NCBI RefSeq assembly: GCF_000373565.1
Contig: NZ_KB891802.1
Span: 24,835-88,834 of the forward strand
Direction of reading: 5' to 3'
DNA length: 64,000 nucleotides
Source of the DNA: Streptomyces sp. HmicA12
Lineage (GTDB): Bacteria > Actinomycetota > Actinomycetes > Streptomycetales > Streptomycetaceae
In this document: piece by piece, positions 33,806 through 41,062 of the stretch
How the letters are laid out: each line of letters begins with the position of its first letter
How positions within the stretch are numbered: the stretch's first letter is position 1
Made by a program: the position numbers and the translations under genes
Notes under the pieces: generated by a model
What the model was told of the DNA's origin: nothing
Database searches by the model: none
The model's input: only the letters and a program-made list of their open reading frames with translations

Positions 33806-33850
33806 CGGCTGCCGGGGCCGCCGCGGCGAGTGCGGTGGCCCCGGCAGCCG
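33806..33850 (-). terminator. 19-bp hairpin between flippase-like gene and GT-C gene
   Basis: Arms 33806-33824 and 33832-33850 pair over 19 bp with a single G-U and a 7-nt loop. It lies 24 nt after the small flippase-like gene and 50 nt before the next minus-strand start, so it should end or attenuate transcription between them. Confidence 0.85.
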
Positions 33851-33874
33851 GGACGGCGGGTGGTTCGGTTCGGG

Positions 33875-34246
33875 TCAGCTCTGGCCGGCCATCACCGTGA
33901 CGAGCCCGAGCACCACCAGCACGGACCCGCCCCAGGTCCAGACGTTCGTCTTCTCGTGCAGCACCGTCGCGCTGACGAGGACGATCAGAAGATAGCCGAG
34001 CGCGTTGAACGGATAGGCGATCGACAGCGGTACCTGAGCGAGTGTCGTCATCCAGGCCACCGCCGAGACGGCGAAGACCGTCAGCCCGAGCACCACCCAC
34101 GGGCTGGTCGCCGCGGCCATGGCGACCGAACCGCCGCGGCGCCCCGCCGTGGCCGCGGCGGCGCGCATGCCGTGCTTGAGCAGAAGCTGACCGCCCGCCG
34201 AGGAGAACACGGCGAACAGCAGCAGAAGCAGACTCGGGAGACTCAA
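33875..34246 (-). CDS. small four-helix SMR/EamA-type membrane protein, ArnE/F flippase-like
   Basis: 123 residues from TTG 34246, placed by AGGAAAAGG upstream and by the first helix LPSLLLLLFAVFSSAGGQLLLKHG; longer starts add only a low-complexity leader inside the previous gene. Four hydrophobic helices include VPLSIAYPFNALGYLLIVLVSATVLHE, the typical half-EamA sequence of EmrE-like and ArnE/ArnF proteins. ArnE/F flip undecaprenyl-phosphate aminoarabinose. Here it follows a DPM1-like synthase by 49 nt and is near GT-C proteins, so a lipid-linked-sugar flippase is the best inference. A small multidrug exporter cannot be ruled out. Probably acts as a dimer. Confidence 0.75.
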   Translation of the reverse strand: MSLPSLLLLLFAVFSSAGGQLLLKHGMRAAAATAGRRGGSVAMAAATSPWVVLGLTVFAVSAVAWMTTLAQVPLSIAYPFNALGYLLIVLVSATVLHEKTNVWTWGGSVLVVLGLVTVMAGQS

Positions 34247-34295
34247 GGGCCTTTTCCTGACGGGAGGTTGCGGGGCGTCGCCCTGCGCGGTCTGC

Positions 34296-35825
34296 TCAGG
34301 CCCGGCCGGCCGGGGCAGCGTCGTGCTCGGCGGGGACGAACTGGCGGTTGAGGAGGTCCTGGACATCGATGTGCTCCCCGGCGACGATCGTCTGGGCCGC
34401 ATGCGGGGTCAGCGATGCGACGATTTGGTAGCCGAAGAGAGTCGGCCTGATGCGGGTCAGCAGCCGGGACGCCGCCGCCAGGGTCCGCGCCACGAGCCCG
34501 CCGCCGAGCACCGACCAGAAGGGCGCTCCGGTGGACGTGACGTCGAGGACGTCGTACCCGGCCGCCTTGACCGTGCGGCGCAGGCTGTTGCGGGTGAAGA
34601 ACCGCAGGTGGGTCTCGTCGAGGATGCCGCGCCGGTCGTAGCCGAAGACACCGAGCGCGACGCGCAGCCGCGAGTACCAGTGGCTGAAGTTCGGTACGGA
34701 CAGCAGCACCCGGCCGCCGGGCCGCAGCACCTCGGCGACCTGCGCGAGCAGCTTCTCGGGGCGCGACAGGTGCTCGACGACGTCACCGGCGACGACGTAG
34801 TCGAAGTCCGCCCCGATCTCGTCGGGCAGGCCCGCCTCCAGGTCGGCGAGGAAGAAGCGCGAGCACTTCTCGCGCACCCCGGGCACCTCGATGTAGTCGA
34901 CGCCGGTCACGGTGTGGCCGAGCGCTTCCAGCCGCTCGGCGAACAGGCCGCCGGAGCAGCCGAGGTCCAGGACCCGGCCGGGCGGCAGCGCCTTCATCTG
35001 CTCCAGGATCACCGAGTGCGAGGAGCCGTCGCCCTCCTTGAAGGCGTACTCGGCGGGCTTGGGGATCCACGGGCAGGTGCCGAATCCCTTGAGCGCGAGC
35101 CGGTACTCCAGGACGTCCTTGACGACGTCCTTCGCGTACTTCATCCCGTTGACGTAACAGATCTCGTCGCCGTAGTACGTCGGGATCGGGATCTCCTCGA
35201 TCCGCATTCCGGCGTCGATGAGCTGGACGATGATCTGCGTGTCGAAATCGAACGCGTCGGTGTTGTGCTGAAGCGGCAGCTTGCTCAGCGCGGACACGCT
35301 GTACGCCCGGTAGCCCGAATGGAATTCGGTGAGCCGGGAGCCGAGCAGCTTGTTCTCGAAGCGGGTGAGAACACGGTTCCCGAGCCACTTGTAGAGCGGC
35401 ATTCCGCCCTTTCGGGCGCCGCCGTTCTTCATCATGCGGGAGCCGAACACGGCCTCGCATTCGCCGCGTTCGATGGGGGCCACCATCTCCGGCAGGAGTT
35501 CCGGGGCGTATTGGCCGTCGCCGTGCAGCAGCACCACGATGTCCAGACCGCGTTCGATGGCGAGCGCGTATCCGGCCTTCTGGTTTCCGCCGTAGCCCAG
35601 GTTCTTGGTGTGCCGCATCACCACGGTCTTGGGCCGGTTCTCCAGACGCGACCAGCGGCGGCCGACGTCGAACGTGTCGTCGTGGCTGGCGTCGTCGAGG
35701 ATGTGGATCTCCGCGATACGAGAACGGAAGTCCTCGGGAATGCGGTCGAGCGTCGTCTCCAGGGTCGACTCCGCGTTGTACGCCACGACCAGGATGCCGA
35801 TCCTGGGAGCCGGACTCTCTTTCAC
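34296..35825 (-). CDS. fused DPM1-like GT2 glycosyltransferase and SAM methyltransferase
   Basis: 509 residues. The N-terminal GT2 (about 5-245) has VVAYNAESTLETTL, HILDDASHDDT, KNLGYGGNQKAGY and HGDGQY (101-106). It continues with the DPM1-type FHSGYRAYSVSAL and IPIPTYYGDE. The C-terminal class I methyltransferase (about 270-430) has VLDLGCSGGLF (285-295), TGVDY, DFDYVVAGDVVEHL and LRPGGRVLLSVPNFSHW. The GT half is likely to make a polyprenyl-phosphate sugar; the methyltransferase half would modify the sugar or another intermediate. Downstream lies a small flippase-like gene, upstream a GT-C gene. The fusion is in one uninterrupted frame. Confidence 0.88.
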   Translation of the reverse strand: MKESPAPRIGILVVAYNAESTLETTLDRIPEDFRSRIAEIHILDDASHDDTFDVGRRWSRLENRPKTVVMRHTKNLGYGGNQKAGYALAIERGLDIVVLLHGDGQYAPELLPEMVAPIERGECEAVFGSRMMKNGGARKGGMPLYKWLGNRVLTRFENKLLGSRLTEFHSGYRAYSVSALSKLPLQHNTDAFDFDTQIIVQLIDAGMRIEEIPIPTYYGDEICYVNGMKYAKDVVKDVLEYRLALKGFGTCPWIPKPAEYAFKEGDGSSHSVILEQMKALPPGRVLDLGCSGGLFAERLEALGHTVTGVDYIEVPGVREKCSRFFLADLEAGLPDEIGADFDYVVAGDVVEHLSRPEKLLAQVAEVLRPGGRVLLSVPNFSHWYSRLRVALGVFGYDRRGILDETHLRFFTRNSLRRTVKAAGYDVLDVTSTGAPFWSVLGGGLVARTLAAASRLLTRIRPTLFGYQIVASLTPHAAQTIVAGEHIDVQDLLNRQFVPAEHDAAPAGRA

Positions 35826-35855
35826 AGAAGTACTCCACTTTCCTTTTGCTGATGG

Positions 35856-37100
35856 TCAGTTGGTGGGTGACGCGGCCGACTCGGGCGCGGCTTCGGCGCG
35901 GGGGGCGGTGATGGCCGCGGCGGGCCGCGGGCCCTCGGGGGCGGCCGTGCGCAGGGTGGTGCGGACGCCGTCGGCGATGGCGGCGGCGAGGACGAGCCAG
36001 CCGAACGCGGCGAGCCACAGGAGCGGGTCGGGCCAGACCACGGCGTTCGGCCCCGCGTACGCCCACCAGGCGACGGCCCCGACCACCGCGTTGAAGGCGA
36101 GGCCCTGCCACAGGCCCACCGCGCACAGGCCGGCCGCGGCCCAGGCCAGGTACTGCGCCCCGGAGGCGGTGGACAGGAGCAGCAGCAGCGCCATGGTCAG
36201 GCCCACCACGGCCGGGGCCTGGTCGGGGCGGCGCCAGGCGAGCCAGAGGCCGAGGGCCACGCAGGCCAGGACGGACAGGAAGTGCCCGTCGCCGCGGGCG
36301 AACCCGATGGCCGACTCGGGCAGGCCGAGCCAGTCCATGAACCGGATCAGGCCCCAGAGCCGGTAACCGCCGCCCTCGTAGGCCAGGACGTTCTCCTTGA
36401 ACGCCATCGGCACCGTGAGGAGCACCGGCCCCCACAGCGCGGCGAGCAGCCCGCCGAAGCCCGCGGTGAACCGCAGCAGGGTCGGGCGTCCGCCGCGCAG
36501 GGCCGCCACGAACAGGGCCGGGACGACCACGATCGGCACCAGCTTGACGCTGATCGCGAGCGCGGCGACCACGCCCGCGACGAGCGGCAGCCTGCGGTCG
36601 GCGAGGAGGTGGGCGGCCAGCAGGGCCAGCGCGACGGCCGCCGGATCGGTGTTGCCGTGGTAGCCGGAGACCCCGATCAGGACCGGGCTGGCCGCGACCG
36701 CCACGGCGCACAGGACGGCGCTGCGCAGCCTCGCCCGGCGCCGCACGATCTCGAAGACGACCACGCACGCGAGTACGTCGCCGAGCGAGGCGGGCAGCCG
36801 GATCAGGAACGCGAACGACGCGCCCAGCTGCTCGGCCCACGTCATCGCCGCGAGCATCAGGCCGGTGGCCGGCGGATGGTTGTAGACGGGCAGCCCGGGC
36901 AGGTCCTGCGCGTAGACGCGCACCGGCCCGTACTTCTCGATGGCCCCGGCGAACCCGTGGAAGAACCGCACGTCGGCGGGGCCCGGCGAGCTCGCGGCGA
37001 TGAACAGGCGCACCAGCAGCCCGAGCACGGCGGCGGCCAGCACCGCGGCACGCGCTTTCGCGAGATTTCCGCGGGCCCACGGTCGCGCAAACAAGGTCAT
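35856..37100 (-). CDS. GT87-like polytopic membrane glycosyltransferase
   Basis: 414 residues from ATG 37100. Upstream in-frame starts extend without hydrophobic or family sequence and into the divergent promoter. About ten helices. The first outer loop is SSPGPADVRFFHGFAGAIEKYGPVRVYAQDLPGLPVYNHPPATGLML, with a YNHPP motif equal to the YPP-type signature of GT87/PimE-like enzymes. SVKLVPIVVVPALF follows, like the KVWP segment. It would use a polyprenyl-phosphate sugar outside the membrane. First gene of a minus-strand unit that includes the DPM1-methyltransferase fusion and the flippase-like gene. Confidence 0.8.
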   Translation of the reverse strand: MTLFARPWARGNLAKARAAVLAAAVLGLLVRLFIAASSPGPADVRFFHGFAGAIEKYGPVRVYAQDLPGLPVYNHPPATGLMLAAMTWAEQLGASFAFLIRLPASLGDVLACVVVFEIVRRRARLRSAVLCAVAVAASPVLIGVSGYHGNTDPAAVALALLAAHLLADRRLPLVAGVVAALAISVKLVPIVVVPALFVAALRGGRPTLLRFTAGFGGLLAALWGPVLLTVPMAFKENVLAYEGGGYRLWGLIRFMDWLGLPESAIGFARGDGHFLSVLACVALGLWLAWRRPDQAPAVVGLTMALLLLLSTASGAQYLAWAAAGLCAVGLWQGLAFNAVVGAVAWWAYAGPNAVVWPDPLLWLAAFGWLVLAAAIADGVRTTLRTAAPEGPRPAAAITAPRAEAAPESAASPTN

Positions 37101-37346
37101 GAGCGTGGAACGTAGCAACGCAGTCGAATCCCATGCCGAACCGATGAACACATCGGAAATGCGTGAGAGTTCCTCGGCCAGGGATTCTGGTGCACAGGGA
37201 TGACCACCCCCGATTACTGATTCACCCGGATGGCCCATATGCCCCCGTAATCCGGATGCCTCATCTCTCGTTCACCCACTGCCACCCGGCGGACTCACCT
37301 GCCGCCATTCACCGTTCATCCGGCCCCAGTGCGAAGGACAGGCACA
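37101..37346. promoter_or_regulatory. divergent promoter region GT87-like gene / rmlA
   Basis: 246 nt between divergent starts. Visible are an inverted repeat GATTAC (37212-37217) and GTAATC (37246-37251), CCGGAT / ATCCGG arms inside the same stretch, and three TTCACC repeats near 37221, 37271 and 37309. These are candidate regulator sites. No clear sigma-70-type boxes were identified. Confidence 0.4.
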
Positions 37347-38414
37347 GTGAAGGCACTTGTACTCTCCGGCGGCGCCGGCACCCGGCTGCGTCCCATCACG
37401 CATACCTCGGCCAAACAACTCGTCCCGGTCGCCAACAAGCCCGTGCTTTTCTACGGGCTCGAGTCGATCGCCGCGGCGGGGATCACCGAGACGGGCATCA
37501 TCGTCGGCGACACCGCCGACGAGATCGAGGCGGCCGTCGGCGACGGATCGCGGTTCGGGCTCGACGTCAGCTACATCCGCCAGGACCAGCCGCTCGGCCT
37601 CGCCCACGCCGTCCTGATCGCGCGGGACTTCCTCGGCGACGACGACTTCGTGATGTACCTCGGCGACAACTTCATCGTCGGCGGCATCACCGATCTCGTG
37701 GCCCAGTTCCGCACCACCCGGCCCGACGCCCAGATCATGCTGACCCAGGTGCCCGATCCGCGCGCCTTCGGCGTGGCCGAACTCGACGCGCAGGGCGGGG
37801 TGGTGAGCCTGGAGGAGAAGCCGGAGAACCCGCGCAGCGATCTCGCGCTCGTCGGCGTCTACCTCTTCACCCCGGCGATCCACCAGGCCGTCCGCTCCAT
37901 CAAGCCGTCCCAGCGCGGCGAGCTGGAGATCACGCACGCGCTGCAGTGGCTCATCGACGAGCGGCGCGAGGTCAGCTCCACCGTCATCTCCGGTTACTGG
38001 AAGGACACCGGGAACGTCGTCGACATGCTGGAGGTGAACCGGTCCGTGCTCGAACTCCTCGATCCCGTCTGCGAGGGGACCGTCGCCGACGACACCGAGA
38101 TCATCGGCCGGGTGCACATCGGCGAGGGCGCCACCGTGCGCTCGTCCCGGATCGTCGGCCCCGCGATCATCGGCCCGCGCACGACGGTGGAGAACTCCTA
38201 CATCGGGCCGTCCACGTCGATCGCCGAGAACTGCCGGATCGCGGACAGCGAGATCGAGTACTCCATCGTGCTGTCCGGCTCCTCGCTGCAGGGCGTGGGC
38301 CGCGTCGAGTCCTCGCTGATCGGACGCGACGTCCAGATCACCCCCGCCCCGCACATCCCGGCCGCGCACCGCCTGGTGCTCGGCGACCACAGCAAGGTGC
38401 AGATCTCCGCATGA
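37347..38414 (+). CDS. rmlA: glucose-1-phosphate thymidylyltransferase, long form
   Basis: 355 residues from GTG 37347 (AAGGACA upstream). The nucleotidyltransferase motif GGAGTRLRPITHTSAKQLVP spans 8-27, with the catalytic Lys23-type position; GDNF and EEKP follow. The C-terminal 110 residues form a left-handed beta-helix (IIGRVHIGEGATVRSSRIVGPAIIGPRTTVENSYIGPSTSI). This is the StrD/RmlA-long type of actinobacteria rather than the 290-residue enterobacterial form. It converts glucose-1-phosphate + dTTP to dTDP-glucose, the first step to dTDP-L-rhamnose. It overlaps rmlB by 4 nt (ATGA). Confidence 0.95.
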   Translation: MKALVLSGGAGTRLRPITHTSAKQLVPVANKPVLFYGLESIAAAGITETGIIVGDTADEIEAAVGDGSRFGLDVSYIRQDQPLGLAHAVLIARDFLGDDDFVMYLGDNFIVGGITDLVAQFRTTRPDAQIMLTQVPDPRAFGVAELDAQGGVVSLEEKPENPRSDLALVGVYLFTPAIHQAVRSIKPSQRGELEITHALQWLIDERREVSSTVISGYWKDTGNVVDMLEVNRSVLELLDPVCEGTVADDTEIIGRVHIGEGATVRSSRIVGPAIIGPRTTVENSYIGPSTSIAENCRIADSEIEYSIVLSGSSLQGVGRVESSLIGRDVQITPAPHIPAAHRLVLGDHSKVQISA

Positions 38415-39403
38415 CGCGCTCCCCCCGCATCCTCGTCACCGGCGGCGCCGGATTCATCGGCTCCCACTACGTCCGTACGCTGCTCGGGCCGCACGGCGCC
38501 GCCGACGTGGCGGCCGTGACCGTCCTCGACAAGCTGACCTACGCGGGCAACCCGGCCAACCTCGACGAGGTGCGCGCCGACTCCCGCTTCCACTTCGTCC
38601 ACGGCGACATCGGCGACGCCGAACTCGTCGGCAAGCTGGTCTCCGAACACGACCAGGTCGTGCACTTCGCGGCCGAGTCGCACGTCGACCGCTCGATCCA
38701 GGGCGCGGACGCCTTCGTGCGCACCAACGTCCTCGGCACCCAGGTGCTCCTCGACGCCGCGCTGCGCCACCGGCTCGGCACGTTCGTGCACATCTCCACG
38801 GACGAGGTGTACGGATCGATCGACGAGGGCTCCTGGCCGGAGACCGACCCGCTCGCCCCCAACTCGCCCTACGCGGCCTCCAAGGCGTCCGCCGACCTGA
38901 TGGCGCTCTCCTACCACCGCACCCACGGTCTCGACGTCCGGGTGACGCGCTGCTCCAACAACTACGGGCACCACCACTTCCCCGAGAAGATGATCCCGCT
39001 GTTCATCACCCGCCTCCTGGACGGCGGCCGGGTGCCGCTGTACGGCGACGGGCTCAACGTCCGCGACTGGCTGCACATCGACGACCACGTGCAGGGCATC
39101 GAGCTCGTACGCACCGGGGGCCGGGCCGGCGAGGTCTACAACATCGGCGGCGGCACGGAGCTCACCAACCGGCGCCTCACCGAGCTGCTGATCGAGCGGT
39201 GCGGCGCGGACTGGAGCCGGGTCGACCACGTCGAGGACCGCAAGGGGCACGACCGCCGCTACTCGGTCGACTGCGCCAAGATCCGCGACGAGCTCGGCTA
39301 CGTACCGGGCAAGGACTTCGAGACCGGGCTCGCCGAGACCGTGGACTGGTACCGCGAGAACCGCTCCTGGTGGGAGCCGCTGCTCGGACGGGCCGCGCTG
39401 TGA
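38411..39403 (+). CDS. rmlB: dTDP-glucose 4,6-dehydratase
   Basis: 330 residues, an extended SDR with GGAGFIG (11-17), catalytic STDEVYG (Thr130-Asp131-Glu132) and SPYAASK (Tyr154, Lys158). NNYGHHHFPEKMIPLFI is the usual substrate-binding segment. It converts dTDP-glucose to dTDP-4-keto-6-deoxyglucose. It overlaps both neighbours by 4 nt (ATGA with rmlA, GTGA with rmlD), so the three genes are tightly coupled. Confidence 0.97.
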   Translation: MTRSPRILVTGGAGFIGSHYVRTLLGPHGAADVAAVTVLDKLTYAGNPANLDEVRADSRFHFVHGDIGDAELVGKLVSEHDQVVHFAAESHVDRSIQGADAFVRTNVLGTQVLLDAALRHRLGTFVHISTDEVYGSIDEGSWPETDPLAPNSPYAASKASADLMALSYHRTHGLDVRVTRCSNNYGHHHFPEKMIPLFITRLLDGGRVPLYGDGLNVRDWLHIDDHVQGIELVRTGGRAGEVYNIGGGTELTNRRLTELLIERCGADWSRVDHVEDRKGHDRRYSVDCAKIRDELGYVPGKDFETGLAETVDWYRENRSWWEPLLGRAAL

Positions 39404-40311
39404 GCGCCCGGGGAACCTGGCTGGTCGTCGGGGCGGGCGGCATGCTGGGACAGGACGTCACCGCGCTGCTCGCGCGCGAGGGAATCGCCCATGTCGCCCT
39501 CGGCAGAGGCGAGTTGGACCTGACGGACGGCTCCGCGGTCGCCGACGCGCTGACCCGCCTCGCGCCCTCCGCCGTCGTCAACTGCGCCGCCTGGACCGCC
39601 GTCGACGACGCCGAGACGCGGGAGGCCGACGCGCTGCGGGTGAACGGCGCCGCAGTCGAGACCCTCGCCGCCGCCTGCGCGCAGCGCCCGGACACGGCCC
39701 TGCTGCACGTCTCCACCGACTACGTCTTCGCGGGCGACGCCCGCAGCCCGTACGCGGAGGCCACGGTCCCCGCGCCGCGCACCGCCTACGGACGGACCAA
39801 ACTCGCCGGTGAGCAGGCCGTGTTCGCGGCTCTGCCCGAGCGCGGGTACGTGGTGCGGACCGCGTGGCTGTACGGCGCGGGCGGGGCCAACTTCGTACGG
39901 ACCATGATCCGTCTGGAGGGCGTGAAGGACACCCTCGACGTCGTCGACGACCAGCGCGGGCAGCCCACGTGGAGCGCCGACCTCGCCGGGCAGCTGCTCG
40001 GGCTCGGCCGGGCCGCGCTCGCCGGGACCGCGGCCCCGGGCGCCTACCACGGCACGAGCGGCGGCGAGGGCACCTGGTGCGACCTGGCCCGCGAGACGTT
40101 CCGGCTGCTCGGCGCGGATCCGGCGCGGGTGCGGGCCACGACCAGCGACGCCTTCGTGCGGCCCGCGCCCCGGCCCGCGTACAGCGTGCTCGGGCACGAG
40201 CGGTGGCGGGCCGCGGGGCTCGACCCGATCGGCGACTGGCGGGGCCGGCTCGCCGCGGCCTTCCCCGCCCTGCTCGCCGCCGAGCGCGGACTTACTGCTG
40301 TGCGGGGATAG
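39400..40311 (+). CDS. rmlD: dTDP-4-dehydrorhamnose reductase
   Basis: 303 residues from GTG 39400 overlapping the rmlB stop. The NAD(P)-binding GAGGMLG lies at 11-17. The family sequences NCAAWTAVDDAE, STDYVFAGDA and TAYGRTKLAGEQAV (Tyr-x3-Lys) follow. RTAWLYGAGGANFVRTMI is typical of RmlD. It performs the last step to dTDP-L-rhamnose. Its 3' end overlaps the convergent rmlC by 20 nt. Confidence 0.95.
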   Translation: MSARGTWLVVGAGGMLGQDVTALLAREGIAHVALGRGELDLTDGSAVADALTRLAPSAVVNCAAWTAVDDAETREADALRVNGAAVETLAAACAQRPDTALLHVSTDYVFAGDARSPYAEATVPAPRTAYGRTKLAGEQAVFAALPERGYVVRTAWLYGAGGANFVRTMIRLEGVKDTLDVVDDQRGQPTWSADLAGQLLGLGRAALAGTAAPGAYHGTSGGEGTWCDLARETFRLLGADPARVRATTSDAFVRPAPRPAYSVLGHERWRAAGLDPIGDWRGRLAAAFPALLAAERGLTAVRG

Positions 40312-40912
40312 GCGTCTGCCCGCCCGCGCGTTCGCGCTGCCAGGCGGCGCAGTCCTCGTAGGAGGGAAGCAGGCCCCCGCGTTCGGCCTCGGCCAGCGTG
40401 GGGGCCGCCGCGTCCTTGTCCGAGAGCAGCGGGGTCACGTCCCCGGGCCAGGCGATGGCGAGTTCGGGGTCGAGCGGGTGGATGCCGTGCTCGCGCATCG
40501 GGGCGTAACCGGTGGAGCACAGGTAGACGACCGTCGCGTCGTCGGTGAGCGCCATGAAGGCGTGGCCCAGGCCCTCGGCGAGGTGCACGCTGCGGTGCGT
40601 GGAGTCGTCGAGGCGGACCGCCTCCCAGCGGCGGTACGTGGGGGAGCCGGTACGGACGTCGACGATCACGTCCAGGACCGCGCCGCGCACGCACTTGACG
40701 TACTTGGACTGGCCGGGCGGCACGTCCGCGAAGTGGATGCCGCGCAGCGTGCCGCGGGCGGAGACGGAACAGTTGGCCTGCGCGAGGACCGGTCCCGCGC
40801 CGGTGGCCGTGGTGAAGTCCTCCTCCTTGAACCACTCGTGGAAGCTGCCACGGCTGTCCGTGAAGATGCGCGGCTCACTGACCCAGGCGCCTTCGATGCT
40901 CAACGGCCGCAT
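40292..40912 (-). CDS. rmlC: dTDP-4-dehydrorhamnose 3,5-epimerase
   Basis: 206 residues from ATG 40912, fixed by AAGGAGG seven bases upstream. It is a cupin-fold epimerase with SRGSFHEWF, ARGTLRGIHF (active-site His60), SKYVKCVRGAVLDVIVDVR and the Tyr130 region VVYLCSTGYAP. The C-terminal tail (SYEDCAAWQRERAGG) is usual. It converts dTDP-4-keto-6-deoxyglucose to the rhamno-configured ketose. It is opposite in strand to rmlABD and overlaps rmlD tail-to-tail, so it has its own promoter in 40913-41062. Confidence 0.96.
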   Translation of the reverse strand: MRPLSIEGAWVSEPRIFTDSRGSFHEWFKEEDFTTATGAGPVLAQANCSVSARGTLRGIHFADVPPGQSKYVKCVRGAVLDVIVDVRTGSPTYRRWEAVRLDDSTHRSVHLAEGLGHAFMALTDDATVVYLCSTGYAPMREHGIHPLDPELAIAWPGDVTPLLSDKDAAAPTLAEAERGGLLPSYEDCAAWQRERAGGQTPIPAQQ

Positions 40913-41031
40913 GTGCAGGCCTCCTTGCGTGTAGTGCGGGAACGACAACAGGTCTCAACCCGCCCGCCGTTCGCCGGTCACTGTCGCTGGCCCGTACGGG
41001 TGACGGTCCCCCGGGTGGCTCAGGGGCAGTG

Positions 41032-41052
41032 ACCCCGGCGGCCCGCCGGGGT
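41032..41052 (+). promoter_or_regulatory. 5'-leader hairpin before AftB-like gene
   Basis: Arms ACCCCGGC (41032-41039) and GCCGGGGT (41045-41052) form an 8-bp stem with a 5-nt loop ending 10 nt before ATG 41063. It would cover the ribosome-binding area; the visible site (TGGACCCTGG) is weak. Possible translational control or chance in GC-rich DNA. Confidence 0.4.
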
Positions 41053-41062
41053 TGGACCCTGG

